A stretch of DNA of 50,585 nucleotides. It comes from Triparma columacea. Taxonomy: Eukaryota > Sar > Bolidophyceae > Parmales > Triparmaceae. Position 1 is the first letter of the stretch; every line of letters begins with the position of its first letter. Of the stretch, positions 40,567 to 50,585 are shown piece after piece. The notes under the pieces were generated by a model. It was given only the letters and a program-made list of their open reading frames with translations. It ran no database searches and was not told the origin of the DNA. Position numbers and translations under genes: made by a program. The stretch covers positions 5,921 to 56,505 of the forward strand of contig BRYA01000093.1 of the NCBI GenBank assembly GCA_030267965.1, given 5' to 3'.

Positions 40567-41841
40567 TTATACCTGATGCTTAGAAAGGTGTCTCTTGAGG
40601 TTGCCTTTCTCCTTAGTTTTAAATTCACACCCTTCTTGCGGGCATATATGCCATATTACTCCAATATCATGAATTTGAGCAAGATGCCTCTTGATGCTGC
40701 CTCTCTGCTTCACCTTATATTCACACCCTTCTTGCGGGCATGTATGCCAGGTTACGCCGATATCGTGAGCATTAGCAAGGTGCTGCTTGATTTTGCCTCT
40801 CTCCTTCGTCTTAAATTCACACCCTTCTTGCGGGCATGGATGCCACGTTACGCCAATATCGTGAGCATTAGCAAGGTGCCTCTTGAGATCGCCTCTCTGC
40901 TTCGCCTTATATTCACAACCCTCTTGTGAACATGGATGCCAGGTTACGCCAATATCGTGAGTACGAGCAAGGTGCTGCTTGATGCAACTTTTCTCCTTCG
41001 CCTTATATTCACACCCCTCTTGTGGGCATGTATGCCAGATTACGCCAATATCGTGAACATAAGCAAGGTGCTGCTTGATACTGCCTCTCTGCTTCGCCTT
41101 ATATTTACACCTTTCTTGCGGGCATGGATGCCATGTTACGCCAATATCGTGAATTTGAGCAAGGTGGGTCTTGATTTCGCTTCTTTGCTTCGCCTTATAT
41201 TCACACCCTTCTTGTGGGCATGTATGCCAGATTACGCCAATATCGTGAACATAAGCAAGGTGCTGCTTGATACTGCCTCTCTGCTTCGTCTTATATCCAC
41301 ACCCTTCTTGCGGGCATCTATGCCATATTGTGCTAATACCATACTGAGACTTCTTTTTATACCCAGGCTCTTCATCATCATCATCATCATTTTCACCACC
41401 ATCACCATCCCAAGATTCATCGTCCTCGCCATAGTCTTCTTCGCCATTGTCATAATTGTTTTCCATTCTCGTTTCTCTCTTCTTGCTCCTGCTGTTAGTC
41501 TTCCTTTCAGTAACCTCCACATCCTCATCCTCATCACATGGTTTGCATACAAGCAATTCATGTCGTTCCACATCCTCCTCTTCTTTAACAAATACCTCAC
41601 TCCCCGATCCTCCGACACCACCTGCTATCGCTTCACCCTTATTCCCTCCTTGAAACTCAGTCAGGATACCAAGGTCCTCCGATCCAACTTCTTCCATCTT
41701 GCATCCTTCTACTTTGGCGATACTAGGCGCGCGTGTATTATCGTGCGACTGACTGAAATCTAGACAATGCGCCGGCACTGTCGGCATGAACTCTTTTCTT
41801 ATTGGCATAGGGTTAGTAATGGACACAAAATGTCTGGGCAT
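40567..41841 (-). CDS. C2H2 zinc-finger protein, 8 fingers (tandem copy 1)
   Basis: 424 aa, ATG at 41841 (MPRHFVSITNPMPIRKEF). The N-terminal 170 residues are acidic and low complexity, with a basic patch (SRSKKRETR). From about residue 170 come eight near-identical units of 32 residues: WHTCPQEGCEYKAKQRxxIKxHLAxxHDIGVx. Each has the spacing C-x4-C and H-x4-H, so each should bind zinc. The unusually even repeats suggest a DNA-binding array recently expanded within the gene. A nuclear DNA-binding role is likely; the target is unknown. It is a tandem duplicate of the gene at 41931. Confidence 0.88.
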   Translation of the reverse strand: MPRHFVSITNPMPIRKEFMPTVPAHCLDFSQSHDNTRAPSIAKVEGCKMEEVGSEDLGILTEFQGGNKGEAIAGGVGGSGSEVFVKEEEDVERHELLVCKPCDEDEDVEVTERKTNSRSKKRETRMENNYDNGEEDYGEDDESWDGDGGENDDDDDEEPGYKKKSQYGISTIWHRCPQEGCGYKTKQRGSIKQHLAYVHDIGVIWHTCPQEGCEYKAKQRSEIKTHLAQIHDIGVTWHPCPQERCKYKAKQRGSIKQHLAYVHDIGVIWHTCPQEGCEYKAKEKSCIKQHLARTHDIGVTWHPCSQEGCEYKAKQRGDLKRHLANAHDIGVTWHPCPQEGCEFKTKERGKIKQHLANAHDIGVTWHTCPQEGCEYKVKQRGSIKRHLAQIHDIGVIWHICPQEGCEFKTKEKGNLKRHLSKHQV

Positions 41842-41930
41842 GGCACCACTCTGGGCACCACCCTGGGCAATAATTGATAGAAGAGGTCAAATATATTTAG
41901 ATGCTTCAACTCTGCTTAAGATGAATCAAC

Positions 41931-43022
41931 TTATACGTGATGCCTAGAAATGTGTCTCTTGAGGCTGCCTCTCTCCTTCGCCTTGAATTCACAACCCTCT
42001 TGCGGGCATGTATGCCATGTTACGCCAATATTGTGAATATTAGCAATGTGGTTCTTGATTGCGCATCTCTGCTTTGTCTTATATTCACACCCCTCTTGCG
42101 GGCATGAATGCCACGTTACGCCAACATCGTGAAAATGAGCAAGGTGTTGCTTGATAGTGCATCTCTTCTTCGCCTTATATTCACAACCCTCTTGTGGGCA
42201 TGTATGCCATGTTACGCCAATGTCGTGTATATTAGCAAGGTGCTGCTTGATGTTGCTTCTCCGCTTCACCTTATATTCACAACCCTCTTGTGGGCATGTA
42301 TACCAGGTTACGCCAATATCGTGAATATCTGCAAGGTGTAACTTGATGCTGCCTCTCTCCTTCGCCTTATATTCACACCATTCTTGCGGGCATGTATGCC
42401 AGGTTACGCCAATATCGTGAATATAAGCAAGATGGGTCTTGATGCTGCATCTCTGCTTCGTCTTATATTCACAACCCTCTTGCGGGCATGTATGCCAAGT
42501 TACGCCAATATCATGTATATTAGCAAGGTGTAACTTGATGTGGGCTCTCTTCTTCGCCTTATGTTCACATCCTTCTTGCGGGCATGTATACCATATTGCG
42601 CTACTACCATACTGAGACTTCTTTTCATACTCAGGCTCATCTTCATCATCATCATTTTCACCACCATTACCATCCCCATCACAAGAGTCATCGTCCTCGT
42701 CATAGTCTTCTTCGCCATTTCTTTCCTTGCTCCTGCTGTTTGTATTCCTTTCAGCAACAACCTCATCCTCATCCTCATCACATGGTTGGCATACAAGCAA
42801 TTCATGCTGTACCACATCCTCCTCTTTAATAAAAACCTCGCTTCCCGATCCTTCGACACCGCCTGCTATCGCTTCACTCTTATTCCCTCCTTGAAACTCA
42901 GTCAGGATACCAAGGTCATCCGATCTATCTTCTTCCACCTTGCATCCTTCTATTTTGATAGTAGGCGCTTGTGTGTTAATGTGCGAGCTGGAATCTAAAC
43001 ATTGCGCCGGCAGGATCGACAT
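41931..43022 (-). CDS. C2H2 zinc-finger protein, 7 fingers (tandem copy 2)
   Basis: 363 aa from ATG 43022. Same architecture as copy 1: acidic N-terminus (GILTEFQGGNKSEAIAGG is almost shared) then seven 32-residue CPQEGC-type C2H2 units. The ATG matching the start of copy 1 lies at 43077, but an extra base within the first codons puts it out of frame, so the next Met is taken as start. The stop is only 89 bp from the start of copy 1. Finger order differs in number and in specificity residues between the two copies. Confidence 0.82.
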   Translation of the reverse strand: MSILPAQCLDSSSHINTQAPTIKIEGCKVEEDRSDDLGILTEFQGGNKSEAIAGGVEGSGSEVFIKEEDVVQHELLVCQPCDEDEDEVVAERNTNSRSKERNGEEDYDEDDDSCDGDGNGGENDDDEDEPEYEKKSQYGSSAIWYTCPQEGCEHKAKKRAHIKLHLANIHDIGVTWHTCPQEGCEYKTKQRCSIKTHLAYIHDIGVTWHTCPQEWCEYKAKERGSIKLHLADIHDIGVTWYTCPQEGCEYKVKRRSNIKQHLANIHDIGVTWHTCPQEGCEYKAKKRCTIKQHLAHFHDVGVTWHSCPQEGCEYKTKQRCAIKNHIANIHNIGVTWHTCPQEGCEFKAKERGSLKRHISRHHV

Positions 43023-43262
43023 GAACTTTTGTCTTATTGGTATAGGGTTTGTAATGGACAGCAAATGTCTGTGGCATCACTTCATTTTGCATCAGTCATT
43101 TAATTTCTGTTTGGGCTCATTTCTTGGGTTCAGATAAGATAATAAGTAAAGAGGGGGGGCGTTATTTCACCCTCCCCTTAATCCTTAGTTCCCTTAAAAA
43201 GCGACCTTTATACCCTATTCTTTTTTACGTTCTCCCTTCCCCCTCCGTCCTCTTTGTAATGT

Positions 43263-44125
43263 TTAGTTAGCACTTCCCATCATGGCTCCCCTCTTCTCCC
43301 TGATCTCGTCCATCTTTCCCTGCATGGTCATCATGATAGCTTCGATATTCTGAAGAGGTTTTGCGGGGAAGGGGGAGTTGAGATTAGAAGAAATATAATT
43401 TACAAGGCACGAACGTAGGTAAGAGGTAGCGTCCAAAAAAGCTCACGCTTTTTAAAATACCTCCCCCCCCCCCCACCCCCAACCCCCCTCTCTCTTTTTC
43501 TCTCACCTTCCTAGTCATGCTAACAACCTGTAGCAACCCATCTGCGTTTTTCCCCACCAGATCAATCTTCCTCTGCAAAAACTTAACTGCTTCAGGCACC
43601 GTCTTCGTCGCGTAAAACCCAGTACCTAGCTCAACGGTTACTTGCTTTACATCACGGGCGAGACCGGGGACGTAGAGGGACTGGGTTAGGGGGACCATTA
43701 TTGATGATCCTTCGAAATTCGGGTTGTAGGATGAGAGGGTATCGCGGGAGGATATGAAACGGGCTTGAGCCGACTTTAACTGCTGGTAGTTACTGGGGGG
43801 GGGGAGAGAGGGAGGGAGAAGGAGGGAAGGAAAGGGGTTTGAGATTGTGGGTGTTGTTGCTTCATAAAAAGCTGATCCAAGACGACACTTTGAGTACTTG
43901 AGGTGCTCCCACTGTATATACCTCCCTTCTCTCTCGTTGTATCTTAGTCACCCTGACTCCCATCCCTCCGGACTCTCATCCTTCGGACTCTTCATCCCCC
44001 CCTCTCAACCCACCCCCCCCTCTTCCAACAGCGTACCTTGTGATGGTCTGTAATTTGTTCTCCTCCTGCTGCTTGAATTGACTCAGCTGCTCAAGGCTGA
44101 GGGTACCTAGGTCCATGTCTCCCAT
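43263..44125 (-). CDS. Prefoldin subunit 5
   Basis: Three exons, complement of 43263-43349, 43507-43792 and 44037-44125, give 153 aa, the family length (human PFDN5 is 154). The N-terminal helix LSLEQLSQFKQQEENKLQ, the strand segment SIMVPLTQSLYVPGLARD, VTVELGTGFYATKTVPEAVKF and the C-terminal helix (IEAIMMTMQGKMDEIREK) match alpha-class prefoldin 5. It is part of the hexameric chaperone that hands actin and tubulin to CCT. Intron 2 carries a C-rich tract before its acceptor. Divergent from the TraB-like gene across 290 bp. Confidence 0.92.
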
Positions 44126-44415
44126 TTTGTTATATTCTGAGATGAGGAAGTGGGGTAGAGGGAGATAAATTTGAGGTATAATTTTGATTTCGGAAAGCGG
44201 AGATGAGGGAAAGGGGTTAGTTATGAGGTTATAAGGCCTTTGATTGGATATATTATACACTGTATGCAATAAAGTGAAGCTAAGGAGAGACGAGACAGTA
44301 ATGAAGTGGTTAATACTACGCAGCTTACATTTTTTGGAGTTGGGCTGGAAATTGGTGGGGGGAGACACTCTGTTTGGCTTATTTTTGAAGTCAGATGACG
44401 CTATAAATTCACAAT

Positions 44416-45554
44416 ATGAAACTCATTACCTCTATAATACCAACGTTTGTCTATTTCACACTTCTAAATCGGCATATTGAGGCAATGAGGACTGTTTGTA
44501 TAAAGCGAGGAGATGTTAGTGGACAAGTGACCATTCTAGGCTGCAGGCATGACTCATTACAAGCAAAGAGAGGTGAGATGGGGGTGTATGTATACAAATA
44601 GAGCTACGAATAGGGTTAAGGATATGGGGATAGGGTTACACTCCTTCCACTTATCCCCTTCACCCTAATCTCACACACCTTCTCCCCCACCCCCCTCCCA
44701 TCTCCCCACCAGACGTCCGAAACCTGATCCTCTCCCCACCAACCCCCACCACCTGGGACGTATGCGTCCTTGAGTTGGACCCTGATCGTTGGCGTAACAT
44801 CCGTAGAAATAGAATCTCCAACGAGTTCACTGCTGCACTCGATGCCTTCCTATCCCTCAACCCAACGCCGCAGAAAAACAATGAGACGATAATAGACGCC
44901 TACCCGAAACCAAGACCACGCTTTGTACTTGCGGACCTACCTGTTAAGGTGAGGCAGGGTCGTGGACGAAGTGAGATTTTGAAGAGGTTTTTGGTCGTCG
45001 TGTTCGTTCCTACGGACAGGTATATAACACCAGCAAATTCAATACGCGTCAAATAACCATTACGAGGAATTAAAAAACCGACATCATGATGCCCACTTAC
45101 TTCCTCCCTCCCCTCCCCTCCCCTTCACTCTCTTCAGACCCTCTTCTCCCCCTATTACCTAAAGTCCTGTTTCATAAACCGTAAACCCCTCCAAACATCA
45201 ATAACCTCTCTATCCAGTTCCCTCACATACGCCTTAACAATCGATCCCCTCCCTACCGTCTCCCTCCTAATTTTAATGTCAACCCTCCTCTCAATTTCCT
45301 TCTCTAACGACTTCATCTCAACCCTCATATCCTTCCCCCTTGTTCTGCTACCTATAGTAAGCTTGTATTTCAACGTTTTAATCTTCCCCCGTGACGCCAA
45401 TATAGCACGTGCAGTTGTTAGGGAGGTTGAAGAACTAGGTGAAGGGAGGGAAGGAGAGACGGTTAACGTTATGTGCGTTGTTGGAGGCAACCACGTCGAC
45501 GGTATACAGCGTGAATTGGAGAAATACAACAACGATGAAGATAATCCCGGATGA
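44416..45554 (+). CDS. TraB/PrgY-like membrane protein
   Basis: Three exons, 44416-44572, 44713-44948 and 45138-45554, give 269 aa. Pieces of the TraB family are in order: VTILGCRHDS, WDVCVLELDPDRW, PRFVLADLPVKTLF, a membrane region (LLILMSTLLSISF, FISTLISFPLVLLPIVSLYF), then FPRDANIARAVVREVEEL and VNVMCVVGGNHVDGI, corresponding to the conserved ERD and GxxHxxGI motifs. Family members include the bacterial pheromone-shutdown protein PrgY/TraB and eukaryotic TRABD; the fold is related to Tiki proteases. The donor at 44949 (GTGAGG) is chosen because it alone joins this membrane half in frame. Using the later GTATAT donor (44981 onward) leads to an early stop. The start may be 44416 or the Met 23 codons later. 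Location probably mitochondrial or plastid outer membrane. Confidence 0.66.
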
Positions 45555-45595
45555 GCTCAAATTTTTGAAACAAAGTTCTCTATTTCATTTCTCCC

Positions 45596-46803
45596 CTACG
45601 CGGCCTCCTCACCCCCCTTGTCGACACCCTCCTCCCCCCCCCTAAAGTACCTCGCATTAGCAGGGTCAACAGTCGCCACCTCAACCTCCCTCCCATACCC
45701 CCCCATCGTCCTTGATATGTAAGCCTTCTTCCAGAACCCAAGCCCGCTCTTTACACCCTTACCCTCGGAAGGCTTGGAGGCGGATATAGACTGCAGGACG
45801 GCCTGTGTGTTCTTCTTAAGTTTGCTGCGGGAAGTTTTTGAGGGGTGGGGGGGGTGGAGAGTTGTTAGCACCGCTGCGAATGGGTGCGCCACGGTGGGGG
45901 GGGCTTGGCTCTACCGGTTGACAGCCCCCCCCCCCCCCACACTCTCGAACCCCCCCCCCCTCCCCACACCCCTTCTTACCTGTAACCCATGGAAACCTTC
46001 CCGACGACAATATCCACCCCCCCGTCCTTGGCAGTCTTAACCACCACCTCCCCCTTCATACTATTAGAGACAGCCTTAACTATATCGTTCGTCACCGTCC
46101 CGAGCTTAGGGTTAGGCATAAGTCCCCTCGGTCCAAGTATCCTCCCAAGCCCACCAAGGAACCTCATGTCTGCAGGCTGGCAAATGATCTTGTCAACACC
46201 GGAGAATATCGAGAGGTCAGACTCCTCTGTTACGACGCGGACGGCATCCTCGAGGGTATCGTAGGGGGCTATGGCACCGAGTGAGACGGCGGCGGAACGC
46301 TGGGACTCGTCGGAGGTTAGGACGAGGACTTTTGTTGTCTTGCCGGAACCATTTGGGAGAACTACTGAATGCTTCATGTTCTGACCCGGCTTTCGGGGGT
46401 CTAAGGTCAGCTGGAGCTGGAGGACGATTGTCTCTGAGGGACGACAGAGGGGTTTCATGGGAGAAGTGAGGACGGGATGATTGGGGAGAGGTGAGATAAT
46501 GGGACGGGGGAAAAGGAAGAGGGGGACGAAGGGGGTGGGGAGGGTCACGGGAGTGTATAGGTGATAACGACGGAACTTTATTGATTTCTATTGAGAAGCA
46601 CGACGCAATACACGCGACAAAGATCTTCGGTGTAGTTCGTGGGAGGTAAATTTGAGAAAAGGAAGAGACTCACCATCGAATTTGGCAAATGGAGCTTCTG
46701 TACAGACACGTGTTAGCGCTGTAGTTATGGGAACAGGAGGAGGCTTCGTCAATATCTTGTACCCTCTGCGCGCAAATTGACCAAAGACCGGAGAGCGAAG
46801 CAT
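45596..46803 (-). CDS. Ribosomal protein uL1, organellar type
   Basis: Three exons, complement of 45596-45824, 45980-46433 and 46674-46803, joined in phase, give 270 aa. The bacterial-type uL1 signature is plain: DPRKPGQNMKHSVVLPNGSG, GGLGRILGPRGLMPNPKLGT and VVVKTAKDGGVDIVVGKVSM. The first exon (MLRSPVFGQFARRGYKIL) is a typical mitochondrial presequence. uL1 forms the L1 stalk at the ribosomal E site. A C-terminal extension (YISRTMGGYGREVEVATVDP and an acidic tail) goes past the bacterial end. The stop is only 41 bp from that of the convergent TraB-like gene. Confidence 0.92.
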
Positions 46804-46843
46804 TGTTGCTTTTTTTTGTCAGCTTTCCGATTTCTGACCAAAA

Positions 46844-46900
46844 ATGGCCCGCATGGCCCAGGGTCGGAAATTGGATCCAACAAATAAAGGGACCTTCTTG
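46844..46900 (+). other. Possible first exon of the right-hand gene
   Basis: An ATG at 46844 opens 19 codons (MARMAQGRKLDPTNKGTFL) followed at once by GTGAGT. The next gene's first Met at 47123 is preceded by a pyrimidine-poor TATATATATCAG that could serve as acceptor, and phase is kept. Only 40 bp from the uL1 start on the other strand. Weak evidence. Confidence 0.3.
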
Positions 46901-47122
46901 GTGAGTCGTTCCTAGTAGTAGAGCGCGATCTTGCCCCTCTCAGAGGTCATGTGGGGAACCTCCGATTGCGCCACTTTCAGATGATTACTGGGGTTGTGAA
47001 GTTGTAAAATCCACACCATGGTGGCAGCTGCTGTAACTTCCCGACGCACTCCAGGCTAACTCCCTCCAGTACATTGCAATAATTCCTCGATTTCAAACGC
47101 AGGCTATATATATATATATCAG

Positions 47123-50100
47123 ATGAAGTTCATGCGCCGCCTAGTCTTGTCCAATAGCGGATCCCAAGGTAACTCAGATATCTTTGACCAGTCCGACCAA
47201 CCCCATGGACTGTTGCCTAAATTATCGAATTCGAGTGCTTTACTTGAAATCCGACACGGCGCAATGAAGTGCACTAGGCTGTTGAATTTAAAGTGGAGCG
47301 AATCTCATTTCCGCTGGAACAGCTCTTGGACTCCAATTTCCGGCTTCCCATTTCTCATCCCAGAAGCCTCTGCAAACACCCAGAACACCCAGCGGGCAAG
47401 CGATTCTCCAAAACATGACCATGGCTGCAATTTCGATGGCTCAAAGTTGCTCAAAGGCGGACTCTCCGGCCATGCCTACGATCACCAACCCCCGATTATC
47501 GACGAGAACCTCCCTGGCATGAACCCCAGCATCATGCCCGAGGTCGAGGCAGAGTTTGATCCCCAAAGGCCAGCCTCCTCAAGTGAGAAGGTCGGGGGGT
47601 GGGGGAGGACGTGGATAATCGGGTTGGTATCCCTCTTCCTCATCGTCGTCCTGAGCGCCGGCTCTACAGGTTCACTGCTTGTCCAAGTCGAAGATGGTGA
47701 GAGAGAGGGTGGTGGGGGTGGAGGGGGAGGGTGTCGATGACGGTCTTCTATATGGCCCAGCAAGCTACATTCTAACGCCCCTTCGTAGTCACCACGATGT
47801 CGCTCCTGATCAACCCAGACTACGCAAGTCTCCGAGTTGAGGACCCCACTTCGCAGGAGAATGTCCTCCCCTCCCCTCTCTATATCGCCGCCGCACCTGC
47901 AGCGTCCACCTTCCTGCTGGATGTCTTTTACTTCATCACAGCATCTACCAACATTATGGCCGTCACCACCTTCTACACCGTCAACCTCTTTTGCAGCAAG
48001 AAGTTCTTGCGGAGGATCAGGCTGAGCGACAACTTCGTTTTTGCCTTCAACGCCGTCATGCTGAACGCCATCATGATGCAAGGCGCCGTCGCCCAAACCT
48101 TCGGGGAAGGCAGCGCTCGCAGGACGGCAATGAGGATCCTCAAGGGGGAGAAGACGAACCAAGGGGAGGAGCGACCCTTTAAAGCAAACATGCTGCTTCC
48201 CGCCAGTAGAGGGGAGGAGGGGAGAAAGTTGGCAGTTACTCTTAGCGGGAGCAGCACTGGACAGTGCGCGGTGGATGGGAACTGCTTCAGCTCGTTGAAC
48301 TATGGATTCTTTGAGAGCTGCACGTTCACTATGGGCGACGGTGGGGTGTTGAATGTCAAGACATTTGAGACTGGCTGGGATAAGCTTACTGTGGGGGGAA
48401 GTCAATATGATGGTTCGACTGGACCTCAAGGTATCTCTGTTTCTGCTGGAGAAGAAATCACATGGTTTACAATGGAGGTTTGGGAACCAAGAGCAGGGTT
48501 TGAGATTTGTGTTGATGTTGCTGACCCCTGTGCTGCCAGCAGCACAACCTCTGATGATGGGTCTGATGGAAACTTCTACTGCATCAATGGAGGAGTTGTT
48601 GGAGGATACGGCTCATCTTGCACTTGCACTTCCTGCAACACTGGCTTCGGTGGTCCAAACTGTGCTACCTGTGCAACAGGCTATAGTGGATCACCTCCTG
48701 ATGATTGCGCTCCTGATCCTTGTCTAGCCACATCAAACTCTACTGATGATGGATCTGACGGTAACTTCTACTGCATCAATGGAGGGGACATTGGTGGGAC
48801 TACTGGCTCTTGCACCTGCTCTTCTTGCAACACTGGGTTTTACGGTATCAATTGTCGGCTCACATCACATAATGTGGTCAATATGACCGGGCTGTTCAAC
48901 ACGGTCAGTAATTATCCGTACAGTACCAACACTGCCAACTCCATCATGCCGAATGGTGACACAGCGATTCTAGCTGTTGGGCCGTATAAATGCTCAGAGG
49001 GGACTTGTGCAAGTATTTGGACCATGCTGAGGACAGAACAATTGAATGGAGAGGTCAAGTGTGTGGAGGACAACGCAAGCTGTGTGTTGGATGGAGAGAA
49101 TGCAAGAGGAGGGATGACTGTGTATGGAACTGGTACACTTATTCTCCGAGCTCTCACCTTCGACAAGGGGTATGCTAGTCAAGGTGGAGGGGTTCGCATT
49201 GGGAGTGGTGCTTTAGTGGGCTTGGAGCTCTGCGTCTTCTCCGACAATAGAGCTACAGATGGTCATTATGGAGGTGGAGCAATTTATGTTGCTGATATTG
49301 AAACTGTTGTGAATGCATACGGAACATCCTTTCATGGAAACACAGCAGTCTCAGGAAATGGTGAGGATATTTACAGAAACCCACTTGGTTCACCAACCTT
49401 CATCATCCATAATACGTGCCCTTCTCCCTACTCCTCCAACACTCCAATCCAAGGTAAGACGAGAATGAGGATTGCGTAAGAAATGAGGATTGTGTAGTCT
49501 GTAGAACCATTCCTAACCCCACAACTCACTTCACGTTACCGCTGCACCAATTCCTATTCCTGCCTCCTTGCACAGGATCCGCTTTGGACTTTGCTGGTGC
49601 TATCATTGGCTCCTTATACTCTTTCAACTGTGTCTTCTACAGCTGCGACGCTGGCTTCTCAAACCCAACCTTAGGCACATCAATCTCTGGCTGCCAAGAG
49701 TGTGTTGCAGGAAAGTTTTCATCTGCTGGTTCTGGCACTTGTTCTGATTGCCCCCAAGGTAAGCTCCCCGCTTCTCTCCATTCCCTTCCTTTGACCACAT
49801 TCTAACTCAATCATATGCAGGCACCTACAGCACCGCCCGATCCGACACTTGCACAAACTGCCCTACCGGAACTTACGCCGAGTCCAACTCCACAGTCACC
49901 TGCACTGACTGCTCTGAAGGCAAGTACCTCCCCACTCCCGGTTCCTTCTCCCAATATGACTGCGTGAACTGCGACCCTGGAAAACATGGTCCTTCCCCAG
50001 GTCTTTCAGAGTGCGAAAGCTGCACTAAGGGAACCTACTCCCCCTCCATGGCTACTGATTGCACTGACTGCCCCCCAGGATGGTTCGCCTCTTCTACCAT

Positions 50101-50585
50101 GTCTTCGGCTTGTGCGAAGTGTCCCATCGGTGAATACGCAAATGAGCCGAAAAGCGAGGTGAGAATGAAGGGAGAGTAAGGACTGCTAGACACACGTGTT
50201 CATAGCTTAGAGCTCACCACCCCCCCTCCACTCACCGCAGACCTGCAAGACTTGTGACACTGGAACCTACAATCTTGTTGAAGGTTCCTTTGGCTGCGAC
50301 AAGTGCGCTGGTGGAGAGAAGCTCGTTGTCGACGACGCCGGCGCCCGCTGCGATTCCTGCGAAGACGGAAAATTCAGCAACCCTGGCAATACATCGTGCA
50401 CTACTTGCGAGCACACAGAGGGCTTCGTCTCCAAGGCTGGAAGTGACACCTGCACATACTGTGGCCCGGGCTTCTTCGCCGACCTCGCTTCTCACAGCTG
50501 CAAGGAGTGCGAGATCGGAAAGTACAGCATTGGGGGGAAGAATGAGTGCGCCGTATGCCCTGCTGGAACGGACAACAAGGTTGCT
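47123..50585 (+). CDS. Large Cys-rich membrane protein with EGF-like and GCC2/GCC3-type repeats (3' end outside window)
   Basis: Exons 47123-47696, 47789-49453, 49576-49758, 49821-50158 and 50241 to the edge give at least 1035 codons. Near residue 170 is a hydrophobic segment (WIIGLVSLFLIVVLSAG); exon 2 starts with two more (LYIAAAPAASTFLLDVFYF, NFVFAFNAVMLNAIMM). Then follow two EGF-like units with the shared phrase DGSDGNFYCINGG, and a region of parallel beta-helix character (GGGVRIGSGALVGLELCVFS, GGGAIYVADIE). From exon 3 on come repeats of the CxxCxxGxY...AGSGTCSDCP type (ephrin-receptor-like GCC2/GCC3). These arrays occur in large surface proteins of stramenopiles and other protists. The last exon is open at the edge. 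The role of exon 1 as the true N-terminus is less certain. Confidence 0.75.

Larger units (their letters stand above)
40500..43077 (-). repeat. Direct tandem duplication of a zinc-finger gene unit
   Basis: Two units, about 40500-41841 and 41878-43077. They share the coding region and the 3' flank (AAATATATTTA, GATGCTTCAACTCTGCT and AATCAACTTATAC before or at each stop). The size difference is one 96-bp finger unit plus small indels. Confidence 0.85.

Noticed and set aside
40936..41763. 275-codon plus-strand hydrophobic frame opposite zinc-finger copy 1
   Set aside because: Repeated phrase from the antisense of the 96-bp finger units; hydrophobicity comes from antisense of acidic and Lys codons.
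47482..48429. 315-codon minus-strand frame at the right-hand gene
   Set aside because: Crosses the well-formed intron 47697-47788 on the plus strand and shows no family features.
1..50585. tRNA, rRNA, spliceosomal RNA and transposase genes
   Set aside because: Scanned by eye for tRNA T-loop/anticodon patterns, conserved snRNA phrases and transposase or reverse-transcriptase motifs and found none; small RNA genes could still be missed without a covariance search.

Overview
The window is nuclear DNA of a eukaryotic microalga. The evidence is compact genes with short GT-AG introns (most donors read GTGAG, acceptors often follow C-rich or C-only tracts), N-terminal targeting peptides, and eukaryotic families such as prefoldin 5, ubiquilin, an ARP6-like protein, SLC34 and mitochondrial-type uL1. 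The mix of BspA-type leucine-rich repeat proteins, tandem START-like proteins and large Cys-rich membrane proteins suggests an ochrophyte stramenopile, perhaps near Parmales/Bolidophyceae. That placement is inference from family content, not from a search.

Layout. 1-12 kb: a START-like protein cut by the left edge, a NiCoT nickel/cobalt transporter, an uncharacterised multi-pass membrane protein, an N-myristoylation-type EF-hand protein and an RPL7-like ribosome-biogenesis protein. 12-25 kb: adenylosuccinate synthetase, ubiquilin, an APH-fold kinase-like protein, an F-box/propeller-like protein, an SLC34 Na/phosphate cotransporter and a secreted alpha/beta hydrolase. 25.7-34.1 kb: a PhyH-type dioxygenase, then an accessory block with a small Cys/Lys-rich gene, a secreted NlpC/P60- or CHAP-like protein and two BspA-type LRR genes. 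34.8-47 kb: an ARP6-like protein with a Tudor-like tail, a GNAT acetyltransferase, a second PhyH-type dioxygenase, dUTPase, a tandem pair of C2H2 zinc-finger genes, prefoldin 5, a TraB-like membrane protein and mitochondrial-type uL1. 47-50.6 kb: the 5' part of a large membrane protein with EGF-like, beta-helix-like and Cys-rich repeats, running off the right edge.

The genes are mostly unrelated housekeeping functions packed closely on both strands, with several divergent promoters of 200-415 bp and one convergent pair only 41 bp apart. The most unusual part is 27.3-34.2 kb. Three minus-strand genes there share a related 5' flank of roughly 140-180 bp. Two are BspA-LRR genes. The third has an unrelated small reading frame, yet an intact copy of the LRR protein's C-terminal tail lies directly downstream of it, in a frame that a 39-nt GT-AG intron would join. 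This looks like a gene family in which bodies and tails are swapped between conserved flanks.

Exon joins were made by eye from splice consensus, reading phase and family fit; none is backed by transcripts. Function names rest on motif recognition without database searches.
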